A stretch of DNA of 64,000 nucleotides from Simmondsia chinensis (GCA_018398585.1 JAGTTD010000019.1:992001-1056000); one strand, 5' to 3'. Shown: positions 1 to 11,288, numbered from the stretch's first letter. The notes: generated by a model not told the origin, from the sequence alone. Numbers and translations are program-made.

Positions 1-2373
1 TCCTATGTTTTTGTTATATTAATAAAAACACCTCTCACAATCATAATGACGTTATTTTTCATCGATAGAGCTGATATGACAATTTTTTTTTATTAAAGCT
101 ACAAAAAGGATATAAAGTACGCTTTTTCACTTTTATTCTTACTTTATAAGCACGATATTCGAGATGTTATATTATGTAGAAGTTATTTATTTTTGTTTAA
201 TTTGTTTTGAAATATGGTTATTGAGAGTACTTTTGTTATTTTACTATAGTATTAATAAAATCACAGTTATTATGTCAGCTTTGTATATTAAAAATGATAT
301 TATCATGTTAAAGATGGAGCTTTTTATCAATGCGATAAAAATTTAGGGATATTTTTATTAACATGATAAAAATTTAGGAGTCTTTTTAATAACTTAAAAA
401 AATTAAAATTTTTTATTATTTTAAAAATATTAAAATACTAAAATATAAATAACTTATATAATAAATACTACAATAGAAAGGATCATTGGTGTGCCAGGAA
501 ACGAAAGCAAGTGAAGAGACTGTTACGGCACATTTATTTCGTCAAACTGAATACTTTCTTCAACTTTGTTTTTTCTTTTAAATCTGTTTAAAAAGATTCA
601 ATTTTTGAAATAAATAAAGAAATTTATTATTATTAGGATAAAAATTATTATTATTAGTAGTATAATAATATAACTTAAAAATAATAAGAACAATAAAATT
701 GATTTAAAAACTACAATATTACTCTGATAATAATAATTTTATTCAGACAATAAGTTATATTTTTAAAATAAGCTAATAATAAAGTTCTAGAAAAGCAATC
801 TTATCCCTTGAGGCAAATTATTAGAGAAATTAAGCCCCGTAGAATTGGGTTTATTATTATTTTTTATTCCTATTTTTTTAATTTTAAAAATATGAAAATC
901 AAGTTACAAAAAAATTAAAAATAGAAAAACAATTTTTTTAAATGTAGTTTTTTGGTTTTTAAAAACCAAAAAGTACAAATATAAAATTATAAAATCAAAC
1001 TATTAATTTCTGGACATTGGATATAAGATTGGCAGTCAAGTTTCACATCGGAATTATGATAAAGAAAATATCACATATATAAATCTATTGAATAACTTTT
1101 CTTTATACCAATTTGTTTAATTATATTTGCAACTTAATTGAACTTATATGTAGATCTCATTAATTATACTTTTACAATACAATTAAGCTCGCACAATATA
1201 AACTATATAATGACTAAATTGATACAATTAAAAGTAAATAATTAAATTAACACAGTAAAAAATAAATCTTTGACGTAAATAACAATAAATTTTATAACAT
1301 ATATGTTTTTAGACAATTATAGAATTGCTCATAACTGAAAAGTAAAGAAATCCAAGAAAAAAATCCCATATGATTTTTTTTTTGGTAAATGATTTTGGCT
1401 CATTAATTGAATATTGAAACTTGCAGAATACCAAAACTCTAAATTGAAATAGCAATTATAAATAAAAAGGGATTGCGGAGTAAAACCACGAACTCCCGAA
1501 ATTAATTTACGTGATTTATCTAAAGCTTACATCCATGGAAGGCAACACAATAATTCTTCTATATCTTTGAAAGATTATACGAGACGTCTCGACTCTCAGC
1601 CCTTTCTCAAACCTAATGTTAACATACACTGTAAATATAGAGTTATTGATAGTAAAACCATAGTGTGTCGTGAGCTTAAATCAGATTAACCTAATCCTCT
1701 AATTTATAAACAAGTCTCAATACAACCAAACTCCACACATAACCCAATAAAAAGAATGCTTATTTAATATTATTCTTTATTATTCAACTATATTGACAAA
1801 TAATTCGATAACCATCAAATCTTGACAATCTCATACAGAAAAAGTGCACTCCAGTAAAATTTAATGTCGTCTCTGTATATTTAATAACTCTTATCATATA
1901 TGCAATATTCACCAAATATGCAAAATTATACATCCAATAATTTTTATACAGAAATGTAAATATATATTTTTGGATAAGGACGCAAGAAAATATATGATAA
2001 ATACAGAGCTTGCATGCAACGCAAACATATATTAAAGGGATTAATCAATACATATTTTTGTTATGCAATGTGCCCTCCATGCAACCTCCCATTATCCTTC
2101 TCCTTTTTTTTATTAATCTTTTCCTCATTTTTTCACATTTTTCTTTCTTATATTAGCATTATCCCATTTTATACGGTGAGACCATCTGTATTTTTTGGTA
2201 ACTAAATCGGACTTTCAAATATCAGAGTATTCCAATTTTTATTAACATTTGAGCACCTTAATATAGATCTCAACAGACAACAGCTGTTTGGCATGGTCCA
2301 CACTGCAAGTAAGGGGATTATCTACATATGTTGGCTTGTGTTGACTCCTCTAGTAAATTGGTTTTCTATAAGC
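1..2373. other. AT-rich intergenic spacer
   Basis: No coding region is supported. The sequence is strongly AT-rich with homopolymer and ATT/AAT-type runs. About 624-755 is a copy of a short palindromic MITE family that recurs in the window (see 4175-4312, 10744-10900, 24624-24750, 61613-61730). The stretch near 1215-1285 resembles a noncoding repeat that recurs in the first intron of both alpha-glucosidase copies (shared ending around 'gcgtaaataac'). Confidence 0.6.
624..755. repeat. Short palindromic AT-rich MITE copy
   Basis: The unit starts TTATTATTAGG(A/G)TAAAAATT and ends in a related inverted sequence (ACTCTGATAATAA...CAGACAATAA), so the ends are complementary. The middle contains AACTTA(T/A)AAATAAT(G/A)AGA and AAACTAC(A/G)AT. 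The same arrangement occurs at four other places in the window. No transposase is present. It is probably a non-autonomous element. Boundaries are approximate. Confidence 0.55.
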
Positions 2374-2393
2374 AGTTAAGTCTAACATCTTCT

Positions 2394-2634
2394 CTGCCTA
2401 TTATTTGCCTAGCTTTATGCCTGCCTTCTGCTTTGCCCTGCTCATATGCTTATTGCTCTCTTGCTGCCAGGCTGTTATGCTTCAATGCTATTGAAAAGCT
2501 TATTAGGTTGGGGGTTCTCGAAAATAATCTCTCTTCAGGGTAACTCACGGAAGGGGGAAGGCTGCGTACATCTACCCCCCAGACCCTGCTTATGCGGGAG
2601 CCCTTTGAGGCACTGAATTTTTTGTTGTTGTAGT
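2394..2634 (+). mobile_element. SINE with (TTG)n tail and 20-bp TSD
   Basis: A 241-bp retroposed unit lies between two 20-bp direct repeats (2374-2393 and 2635-2654) that differ at one base. Its 3' half carries the tail shared by many elements here: a GGTTGGGGGTTCTCG motif, then GGCTGCGTACATCTACC, CAGACCCTGCTTATGCGGGAGCC, a GGCACTG motif and a TTGTTGTTG end. The 3' half resembles the plant Au-type SINE as I remember it. The 5' head is not 5S-like, unlike the copies at 44205 and 54525. No ORF is expected. Confidence 0.75.
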
Positions 2635-2654
2635 AGTTAAGTCTGACATCTTCT

Positions 2655-3503
2655 AAAATGATATTGGAGTAACGATAATACTACCTGAGTAATGCTACTT
2701 TCATAATAAAAACATTAATGATAAAACAACTTTTAAAAAATTTAAATCTATTACTACTTTAATAATAACATGTTTTATCCTTAAAATATCAAAACCGTAA
2801 TATTTTTATTTTATCAATAACAAAAAAAATAAAAATTGTGAGGACATGAATGGGGCCCACAAAATGAAAAAGAGGGGCCAAATATTTTCAACGGCCCAGA
2901 TTTTTTTCTAATTGCCAAGTGGATAAAAATTGAGATGACATGTCAGCATCCGACCAGAGTCACATTGAATAGGAGAGATCTAGAGCCTGGAGAGGTAAAT
3001 TATACAATTAAAACATGAGAATTAAATTAATTCAGATAATTTTTAATGGGATAAATTATATTTTACTATTATTATTATTATGAAAACGATAACAAATCAA
3101 TGCCTAAAAGGGCTTCCTACTTTAGTACCCGAACTTTAGTATATTAAATTTTTAATTTTATAAAAATAATAGTTTAATTTAAGATATTACATATAATTAT
3201 TTAAATAGTCTAAATAGCGGTATATAAAGAAATAAAATAAACCTCTCATTCAACTTTTTTTATTAACAATGTCATAATATTGCTATTGTGTGTGAATCAA
3301 GAAAACTAGCATATAATAGATTTACAAAATAAATAATAAGTTTTATACTATTTCACACATCCAACTTTTAGGTTAAAAATTTATCTAACATAGATTAAAA
3401 AATTATTACATTAAATTTTAAAGTACTAATATGTACTTTATTTTTTTATTTATATATTTGTAATAATAAGGCATATTTTTTCCTCACCTATAGCATTGCT
3501 CAA
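2655..3503. other. AT-rich region upstream of the WRKY gene
   Basis: This is the presumed promoter-proximal spacer of the WRKY gene. It is AT-rich apart from a more complex stretch near 2840-3000. I see no coding potential. I found no convincing cluster of W-box (TTGACY) motifs that would indicate WRKY autoregulation. Confidence 0.5.
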
Positions 3504-3511
3504 TATAAATA
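3504..3511 (+). promoter_or_regulatory. TATA box of the WRKY gene
   Basis: TATAAATA lies 108 bp upstream of the first in-frame ATG (3619). A transcription start about 30 bp downstream (near 3535-3540) would make 3619 the first AUG of the message. It also excludes the upstream open frame as coding, because that frame has no ATG before 3619. Confidence 0.6.
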
Positions 3512-3618
3512 AGCAAAGCATTTACACACAGCAGTTCACCTCCTCCCCCTTCCTCCCAAAAGTCAGCGCTGCCGCGTTGGCCACCCCCACCACCGATCCA
3601 GCCGGCGGTGGCGGCCCA

Positions 3619-5237
3619 ATGCGTTACCGGGGAAATTTTCCGGCGAGAGATAGACAGGAAAGGTTACCCATTATTGGCCAAATGCAACCCACCATTGAGT
3701 CTGATTGGGACCTCTCCGCCGTGGTCCGACAAGCCACCATTCCCACCACCGTGGCCCACGGTGGGGCCAACGGCGGCATTGTGAGGGACCCACCACCGGA
3801 AACGACTAAATCTGACTACCCTTTTTCTCTGTGTAACCCATTCGACGAATTAATGGCTGCTTATAAGCCCTTCCTCGGCCTTTCCGGCCACGGGGACGTA
3901 GCCGGGATTAAGGGCGTCGACTCCGGTGACGGTGAGGTGGAAATTCACCGGCAGTACTTCCGGCCACCGTATGTAGAGCAAATGGTTGATTTACAGCAAC
4001 AAGTAGGATTTTCCGGCCACCAGCAGACTGTGGCACCGCCGCCGCCGCAGCTCCAGAGGTTGCTAAGGCCGGTCAATTACTGCGCCCCCAATCGGTGCTC
4101 CCAGACGAGCGATAAAAGGACAAGGTAATTGAAAAAGAAATTTTTTTTTTTTTTTGAGCACATAAAAAGAAATGTTATTAAAAATTATTATTGTCATGAT
4201 AAAAATTATTATTATGAGCATAATAACATGACTTATAAATAATGAGAGCTACAAAATTGTATTGAAAAGTACGATCCTACTCTAATAATGACTGTTTTAC
4301 ACTAACAATAACATTACTCATGTTTTATTAGCCTATAATATCATTTGTTGAACCCACTTTTGAGTATATTAAAATTAAGATTAACTGAGTTGAATAATTC
4401 TAAAATTGAAATCGACTAGTTAATGCGAAATTGTAATTTCTTACCTTCTGTTAAAAAATTGGATTGCATGATTATAATTCCAATTAAAATGTAAACTTGT
4501 AATTCTAATTCCAATTAATAAATAAATAACTTAAACTAATATCGAAACTTAGAAAATGGAATTAAAAAACAAAAAGCAAATATTATAAAACTCTAATATC
4601 AAAATATTGAAGGAGAGGAATTTTTTTGAGTGCAAAACATTCATTTTGTCTAATTCAATAACCTAATGACTGCAGACTATATTATTTTATATTCTCTAGT
4701 TTTTTTTAAACAAAAAAAAAAGAAAGGAATTACTTTTTTACAAGAAAACTATTTTTAGTTTCCAAAAATTTAGACAAAAGTCAAAAGCAAAAAAAAGAAA
4801 AAATGAATTACATTATCAAGTCTGCTCGAGCTCAGAGCAATAATTATTTAGCCTTCATGACAAACATGAATAAACTGTAAACAATTTCCCATACGAGTAA
4901 TTTATTAAAAGTTTGATTCATTTATATCTGCCTATATAACAAAAAATAATAAATTTAAATCTAGATATGGATAGTAATTGAAAAAGAGTTGAGTTTAACT
5001 AAAATTGAATTGATAATGCAATTGTAAAGGAAGAAGGAGCAAAGGAGAAGGGAGATATGGAGGGTGACATTGGAAGAGGTGTGCAGCTCGGACAAGTGGG
5101 CTTGGCGTAAATACGGCCAGAAGCCCATCAAAGGCTCGTCCTTTCCCAGGTTTCAACCCCCTTTTCTTCATTATTGTTAATACAAAGATCTCGTTTGGTT
5201 GTCACATAAATTTTTTTTCCCTCACATCGTAAGGAGT

Positions 5238-5281
<44 letters not shown>

Positions 5282-6852
5282 GGGGGGGAGGTGGGAATAA
5301 ATCCCCTAAAATTTCTGATAAATGAGGAGCAATCATTTGCCTAAGAGGGTATTCGAACCCGGGTGGGGCAATTGACCTTCGGAGTTCTCCACCACTAGGC
5401 TATGTCCCTAGGGGACTGGTTGCCATATAAATTAAATTCTTGTGAGATGTTGTAATTCCTGAAAATTCAATTCCTGTATCAACTTTCCTGTAAATGGGTA
5501 AAACATATTTAGTTGCCATGATGGAAAATAGAATTTTCTTCGAGAGGCTAATTAGAAACGAAGAAATTAGAGCTTACCTAAGGGGGCTAGGTAAGTTACT
5601 CCTCGCGTTTTGAAGGAATTGATCAATTTTCACTTCTCGCATTCTATCTACTTCTAGCCAACTAAACAAGGGCCAAAATTCGTATTTTCTATGAATTTCT
5701 ACCTCCTACATACCAAAAAAGGCCAGAGTACGTCAAGACTCCAAGCAATCAGAGTAGTTGTTTGAATTCCCGCCCTTTTGACCAAATTTCTGTTAGGAAT
5801 TAGTATTAAACTAGGTACAAAATCAACAAAATGGCTTCAAGACATATAGTAAACCACTTTGCTTTAATAATTATTTCATCCTTATTGTAATAATCATGGG
5901 GTTACAACGAAACCTTAGTACAAAGTGAAAGTAGTTAAGAGAGGACTGTTTTTGAGATTCGAATGATATAAGAATGATTGGATTTGCAAGCAAATAAATA
6001 TGATATGGGAGGGGGTTTATATAAAGGATTAAGTGTAAGGACACCCAAAAAACACTCTTCCAAATGACACAAAAAATCACGCCAAGTAAAAGGCAAGCCG
6101 TCCTCGTGTGTCAACACGCAGATCATTGTTTTCGGCTATGTTGTTTTTTGTAAGCTATATGTCGGCACACTCAATCCAATGAGCTTTGGTGTATGTGTGT
6201 TGACCCACAACAAGATATGTGTCGACACATACCATACGAGCCAACATATTTTATTTTGTAAATACTTAGCAATTTCAATTAAAGATACACTGTCATTTGT
6301 TCTAAAATTTCATTTCCGCTTTAAGAAAATAAAATATAACGAAAAAATCAATTCACCAAACATCCACTTCTAAAATATAATTAACCCAATACATATGTTG
6401 ACGGTCTTTTAGGGTTGGGTTCCTTTGGACACAGTCTCTTTTTAGGGTTGCATCCTAAATGACTAAGGCTGTGTACGTCATATTTCCTCACATCCTGCAC
6501 TAACGGAAGCCTTTGTGGCACTGAGATTTGTTGTCGTTGTTGCATTCAGATTCTGACTTTTTTTGTTCTTATTTTGTTTTTCCGAAACAGAAACTACTAC
6601 AGATGCAGCAGCCGGAAGGGATGCTCGGCGAGGAAGCAAGTGGAGCGCAGCACCACCGATCCCCACCTCTTCCTTGTCTCCTACTCCGGTTCCCACCACC
6701 ACCCTCTCCCCCTCCACGTGACCACCCAGCCCCACCAGCCACCACCGCCACCACCGCCACCTGCTGACTCCCCCAATACCCCGCTGGCGGCCGCGATTGC
6801 AGTTGACGCCGAGGAGGATATTCACTCTAATAATGATGAAAATAGTAGTAGT

Positions 6853-6904
<52 letters not shown>

Positions 6905-7017
6905 GGGATGAAATTGGGGGAGATTGGATGGATGGGTTTGATGATTTGAATCATTTGATTGGTGATGAGATATGGGAGACCAATTTAGAGTTCGTACAGT
7001 GGTTAAATTTATGTTAA
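3619..7017 (+). CDS. WRKY transcription factor, group IIe (WRKY22/27/29-like), 3 exons
   Basis: Exons 3619-4124, 5030-5149 and 6591-7017 (GT-AG introns) join in frame to 350 aa. The protein is a nuclear W-box-binding regulator. WRKYGQK is at residues 194-200. The zinc ligands C214, C220, H244 and H246 give C-X5-C-X23-H-X-H, the group II type. The second intron splits the arginine codon just after the WRKYGQK strand, as in group II genes. The N-terminal 'DWDLSAVVR' is typical of the WRKY22/27/29 branch, whose members act in pattern-triggered immunity and senescence. Family members usually start a few residues before DWDL, so ATG 3682 (329 aa) is a possible alternative start. ATG 3619 is the first AUG after the TATA box. 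Residues 298-313 are sixteen consecutive Asn encoded by a pure AAT repeat, next to an acidic C-terminus. Introns hold a poly-G run and SINE fragments. The family is secure; the exact member is not. Confidence 0.93.
4175..4312. repeat. Palindromic AT-rich MITE copy in WRKY intron 1
   Basis: This is the same unit as at 624-755, with inverted ends (AAAATTATTATTGTCATGATAA against ACTCTAATAATGACTGTTTTAC, diverged). It occupies part of intron 1 (4125-5029). The rest of that intron is AT-rich with no other recognisable feature. Confidence 0.5.
5243..5280 (+). repeat. Poly-G run
   Basis: Thirty-eight consecutive G, then A and a further short G run, inside WRKY intron 2 (5150-6590). Runs of this length are rare in plant DNA and hard to sequence, so the length may be an assembly estimate. 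Just downstream, 5330-5415 contains 'ttcgaacccgggtgg ... accactaggctatgt', a tRNA-like repeat fragment. A diverged copy of it occurs near 9220-9265. Confidence 0.8.
6411..6541 (+). mobile_element. SINE tail fragment in WRKY intron 2
   Basis: It is a diverged copy of the common SINE tail: GGGTTG...ACAGTCTCTTTTTAGGGTTGC, then GGCTGTGTACGTC, GAAGCCTTTGTGGCACTGAG and a TTGTCGTTGTTGC end. It ends about 50 bp before the exon 3 acceptor at 6590, so it sits where the branch point and polypyrimidine tract are expected. Confidence 0.6.
6856..6903 (+). repeat. AAT trinucleotide microsatellite in WRKY coding sequence
   Basis: Sixteen uninterrupted AAT codons encode a poly-Asn tract in exon 3, between the WRKY domain and the acidic C-terminal region. 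A pure single-codon repeat can change length by slippage without shifting the frame, so allelic length differences are likely. Confidence 0.95.
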
Positions 7018-7019
7018 GA

Positions 7020-7230
7020 TCATCCATTATGGCTTTGCCTCAATGGTTGGAGACAAGTGAGAGGATAAAACATTACTTTAGATCAAAAGGTCTGGAGTTT
7101 GATTTCCCCTTGAACCTCTCTTTGAGGAATACTTGACTTAACTGATTTATGTGGTTTATGGGTGGCTACATGGGTTGAAATTTACCGGATAATCAGGTTC
7201 TTCATTAACAAAACAATATTGTTAGGATCG
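7020..7230 (+). mobile_element. tRNA-derived SINE directly after the WRKY stop
   Basis: It starts within a few bases of the WRKY TAA. 'TTGCCTCAATGGTTGGAGA' resembles the D-arm/A-box of a tRNA, and 'GGTCTGGAGTTTGATTTCC' resembles a B box. The body (GAGGAATACTTGACTTAA ... GGGTTGAAATTTACCGGATAA ... AGGTTCTTCATTA) matches a second copy near 59000-59110 that ends in poly-A. The WRKY 3' UTR therefore probably lies in or crosses this element. Boundaries are approximate. Confidence 0.5.
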
Positions 7231-8268
7231 AGGTCCTAAGACATAATGGCATAGATTAGAGTATGTTATCTTTAAACTTAGGGAGGGGAATAAGGGGTGA
7301 AACTGACGGGGATTAAAGAGTTATTTATTGGGTAATTTTTAATATTTGTAAATTTGTTTAAATTAAATTTTTTATTTTTGTTTTAGTGCGAGATGGTCAT
7401 GAATATTTATAAGTTTGTTTGAATTAATTTCTTATTTTTTTTGGTTTGAAATATTCTCTTATCTTTAATTTTGTAATAAACAAGTCCTTTCTTGGTCCAA
7501 GGCCTATAGTCTTCTAGAAAGAGGACAACATGGCCAGCTGACAAGTCGGCCAATGTTGGTCCTAGTCTTCCAAAAAAATGCCGCGTATTGGGCAAGTTAG
7601 CGGACCGAGCAGGATAGGCAGATTGGGCACTTAGAGAGGAATTGGTCGTTAACGACCAACTTTTCACCCTGCCCGCTAACCTACCCAATTTGTGGCATTT
7701 TGTGACCCCCTTCTTGTGCCGTACAGTAAAGCTCATAGTATTAGGGTAGTATTGTATTACAAAGGAACCAATCAATAAAATGCCATCTTTATATTTTCTC
7801 TCGCTATCTCTATAAGTTTCAGCATTTTAATGCTTCTTTTAAGTTTTGAGTGTACTTTGATTTAGATTGTATCACTGTTTAATGTTGTATTGTGTTGGAT
7901 AGTTGATGTGGTTTTATGTTGTGTGTAAAACTGTGTACTCACGAGCATATAAATGCGTTGTAGCAACCAATGAGTACATAGGTTTCATATCTATTGGGAG
8001 TCGGTACTTTCGGATAGTCAACTTATTTCAAGCAATTTTGAGTCGGGTTTGGTTGAGGGCTGATTTAATTGACTAAAGTTAGATAGAAAATAATTAATTC
8101 ATTTTCAAAGGAGTTCAAATAATTAGCAGTTTAGGGAATGACTTTAGCCTCACCAATCTTGAACTTATGTCGTGTAACTTATTTCCAATATGACTATAGT
8201 AATTTACGCTACAAGCTCTAGATTTAAATTAACATTTCAATTAAAACTTAGATGAATTAGTTTAGACT
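7231..8268. other. Intergenic spacer with an inverted repeat
   Basis: No gene is supported. About 7574-7704 holds an imperfect palindrome: the arm 'AAAATGCCGCGTATTGGGCAAGTTAGCGG' pairs with its diverged complement before 7704, and the centre holds TTGGTCGTTAACGACCAA. It is probably part of a small foldback element. The open frame across it on the minus strand is not protein-like. Confidence 0.5.
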
Positions 8269-8286
8269 AAAGACGTATTTCTTTTA

Positions 8287-8835
8287 GTTCAACCTAAATT
8301 AAAAGATGGCCCTAGGTAAGAGCTCAGTGGAGGATTAGTTATTGGGGTATAGGAGTTTTAGGGGTAACTGATTTAGTGACGTAGGACTTACATTCTCTAC
8401 TTTTTGTAATTTCTCTTTCTCTCTCTCTCTCTACTTTCTCTCCCTCACCCTCTCTCCCTCTCTCTCGCTCCCTTTCTCTCTTTCTCTACTTTCTCGCTTG
8501 AAAGATCTCTCCCCTAGATGCATGTTTGCTCTTACCTTCTGCTCGAGCTGTTATGCCCCCATGTGTACATGCTTAAACGCTTACATGATTATTTTGCCTA
8601 CTTTGATTACATGTTTATGTGCTTACAAACATACATGTTTCGCATAATCTCATTGCCTTACATACGCTGTATTCAAGTATTCATAACTTTCAACTATCAG
8701 GTTGAAGGTTATCGGAAACAGTCTCTCGTCAGGTCTCACCGTGATGGGGTAAGGCTACGTACATCATAACCCCTCACCCCGACCCTGCACGAGCGGGAGC
8801 CCTTGTGGCATTAGGAATGTTGTTATTGTTGTTGT
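8287..8835 (+). mobile_element. 549-bp retroposon with SINE tail and 18-bp perfect TSD
   Basis: Two identical 18-bp direct repeats (8269-8286 and 8836-8853) flank the unit. Its last ~120 bp are the common SINE tail (GGTAAGGCTACGTACATC, GACCCTGCACGAGCGGGAGCCC, TTGTTATTGTTGTTG end). The upstream 430 bp are different: a unique 5' piece, a CT-rich stretch (8401-8515) and a TGCTTACATG-rich piece. It looks like a transcript that acquired the tail and was retroposed as one unit. The perfect TSD suggests a recent event. I see no ORF that looks functional. Confidence 0.7.
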
Positions 8836-8853
8836 AAAGACGTATTTCTTTTA

Positions 8854-10071
8854 ATGTCCTTTTTATCGTAAGCGTCACACAAGCTATCTCAATACTGCTA
8901 AAAGAATTCCTTTTTAACTCTAGATCAATATAATGTCAACTCAATTGTAAGTCTTGCATTTGTTGTTGCGCACAACCACAACCTACAGTCGCTCATAAAA
9001 ACCTAGTACACGATGCTCTAGGTCACAACACAAGCACAAGACAAAATGCAAATCAAATGAAAAATAAAGAAAAATAGTTACTACAATATCAATGAAAATA
9101 TTAGGAATACGAAAATCGTGCGATAAAAGTTATCTACAAACAGAACCTCAATACCCTTATACACAAAACAAATGAGATACGGGCCATCAATAATAATTAA
9201 ACGGGAACTGTACTTAGGTGGCACCTCTGACCCTCAGAGTTTTCAACCACTAGGCTATGTTGACATTGCTCCATATTATGTGATAAATACTTAAACTTCA
9301 GGATTTTATTTGTCTCAAATATTTGTGACTTTATTCAAATTGGTTTCTTTTATTTAAAATAGTTCTTAATAATTTTTTAAGTTATTCAAAGTGATCCCCC
9401 ATCTCTTTTTTTTCCTTAAATATATTCTCATATTTTACTTTATAATAAATTAGTCCATCATAATTTTAATTTTTACTCAGTGCTAGTCACTAGACGGGGC
9501 ACCAATTACTATTTTAAACAAAAAAAATAAAAAGGCGAGTGGTTATTTTGAATAGACTTATAATATGATGATTTTTGTGAGAGAATAGTTGGGCAGGCGT
9601 CCAATAGGATTAATGATATATTATTACATAAAAAAAATTATAGGAATAAAAGTACAATAAAGTTCCTAAAAAATATTACAAAATGTGAATATCCTAAGTA
9701 TATCAGCTTAGGATATTATACTAATACCCCTCAATTCGAATAAGGTGGACCAACTTACATTATAGTCTTATGATAGCAGAAGAAATTACTATATATATTT
9801 TTGGTAAGATATCAGCAACCTGTTTGATAATAAGAGCGAATCAAACCTGAATGTCACCCTTAATTACTTTTTTACGAATACAATGAAAACCAACGTTAAT
9901 AATTTAAAAAAAATAAAAAAAAAATATAATTTGAACAAATTTAGGACCATTAAACGATGACCACAAGTGATAAATTTCTTTTGTCATAATGAACACGGGG
10001 CCCTTGGGTCTCATGCTTGGAGAACCCATATAACATCATGACTCATTATCGCTCTTTGAAGGTCTCATATT
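8854..10071. other. Spacer upstream of alpha-glucosidase copy A
   Basis: AT-rich. It includes a fragment near 9220-9265 resembling the tRNA-like repeat of 5330-5415. Homology with the region upstream of copy B begins only at about 10072, so this sequence is the private upstream region of copy A. No clear TATA box could be assigned. Confidence 0.5.
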
Positions 10072-10743
10072 TTCCACCAAAAATTCTGATGAAATTCTCT
10101 GTCTTTCTGTTGCTCATATTGTCGGTGACGCCGCTGGTAGTGGTGGCGGTGGCAGTGCACGATGGCGAGAAGGAGGTAGAGGGGTATGGGTACACTGTAG
10201 GACGGGTGGAGGTGGATTCCTCTGATACTTCGCTGACTGCACTCCTCCACCTTATTCAGAATTCCTCAGTTTATGGGCCGGATATTCAGCTCCTTAGACT
10301 CACTGCCAGGTAATGTTTTCACTTCCCTAGTGGACATTTTTTGGTAAGGAAAAAGCACTACGCTATATTAGCCTAACAAACTCAATTGATAATTAACCTC
10401 ATGATTCGACGAGAGAAGACCCAAAGTTGCAACTTTATCTTCCACCCAGTTTCCTTCCCGATAAACATGGGAGGTTCTAACTTCTATAACCAAACGAATT
10501 AAATTTTAAATATCCTCGATAATAGTACTGATTTGCTAGAAATACTAAAATTTCTTCTACATATTTTAGATAACAACTAAATTATCCCCTTCAATATACA
10601 AATGAAATAAAGACCGATCATTTTTTTTTTTCCTTTTGGGGACCTCCCTGGTGGACATTATCACAAATGGTTGGGGCTTGTTTTTTCTTCTTGCTTTTTT
10701 TGACAGTTGCACTTGCCAATGTACATTGAATATAATCAATATG

Positions 10744-10900
10744 TTATTATTATTAGGGTAAAAATTATTATTGTCAATGTAATAATATAATTTATCAACA
10801 ATGAGAATCATAAAATTTTTGAAAATTATAATCTTGCTCTAATAATAATACTGTTACTTTTTTTTTTTGCTAAATAATAATTTTACTCTGATACTAATAT
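10744..10900. repeat. Palindromic AT-rich MITE copy in copy A intron 1
   Basis: It is a member of the family described at 624-755, with ends TTATTATTAGGGTAAAAATT and TTTTACTCTGATACTAAT. Copy B has the corresponding element at 24624-24750, so this insertion predates the gene duplication. Confidence 0.55.
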
Positions 10901-11288
10901 AAATAGATAATTATGAGAAAAAATTGAATTTTTTGGTAATACGATGGATTTTACCATCGTAGAGTTATTCATTTTTGTAAGATATTTATGTCAATCGTCG
11001 ATGTGCGTTGTTTATTGTGTTAATTTAGTTATTTTTTTATAATTATGTTAATCTAGTCCATTTGACCCACAAATTAACATAAATTATACTATAACGATCA
11101 AATTAATACAATATTACTAGTATAGAGACAAAATTGACACAATTGTACTTTACCATGACTTAATTGACACAATATGACTAGTAAAGGGAATTAAATTGAC
11201 AAAATTAAAAATATAAGAATTAAATTAACACAATAAGCAAAATACAAGGATCTTTAGCGTAAATAACCCCTTTTTTTTTTTAAATGCA

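Noticed and set aside
3496..3618. Open frame extending upstream of the WRKY ATG
   Set aside because: It begins with TTG, contains no ATG before 3619 and overlaps the TATA box and leader.
6478..6954. Minus-strand open frame across the WRKY exon 3
   Set aside because: It is an antisense shadow of the coding exon; its poly-Ile stretch is the complement of the AAT repeat.
7407..7775. 122-codon minus-strand open frame
   Set aside because: It overlaps an inverted repeat and shows no recognisable domain or splice structure.
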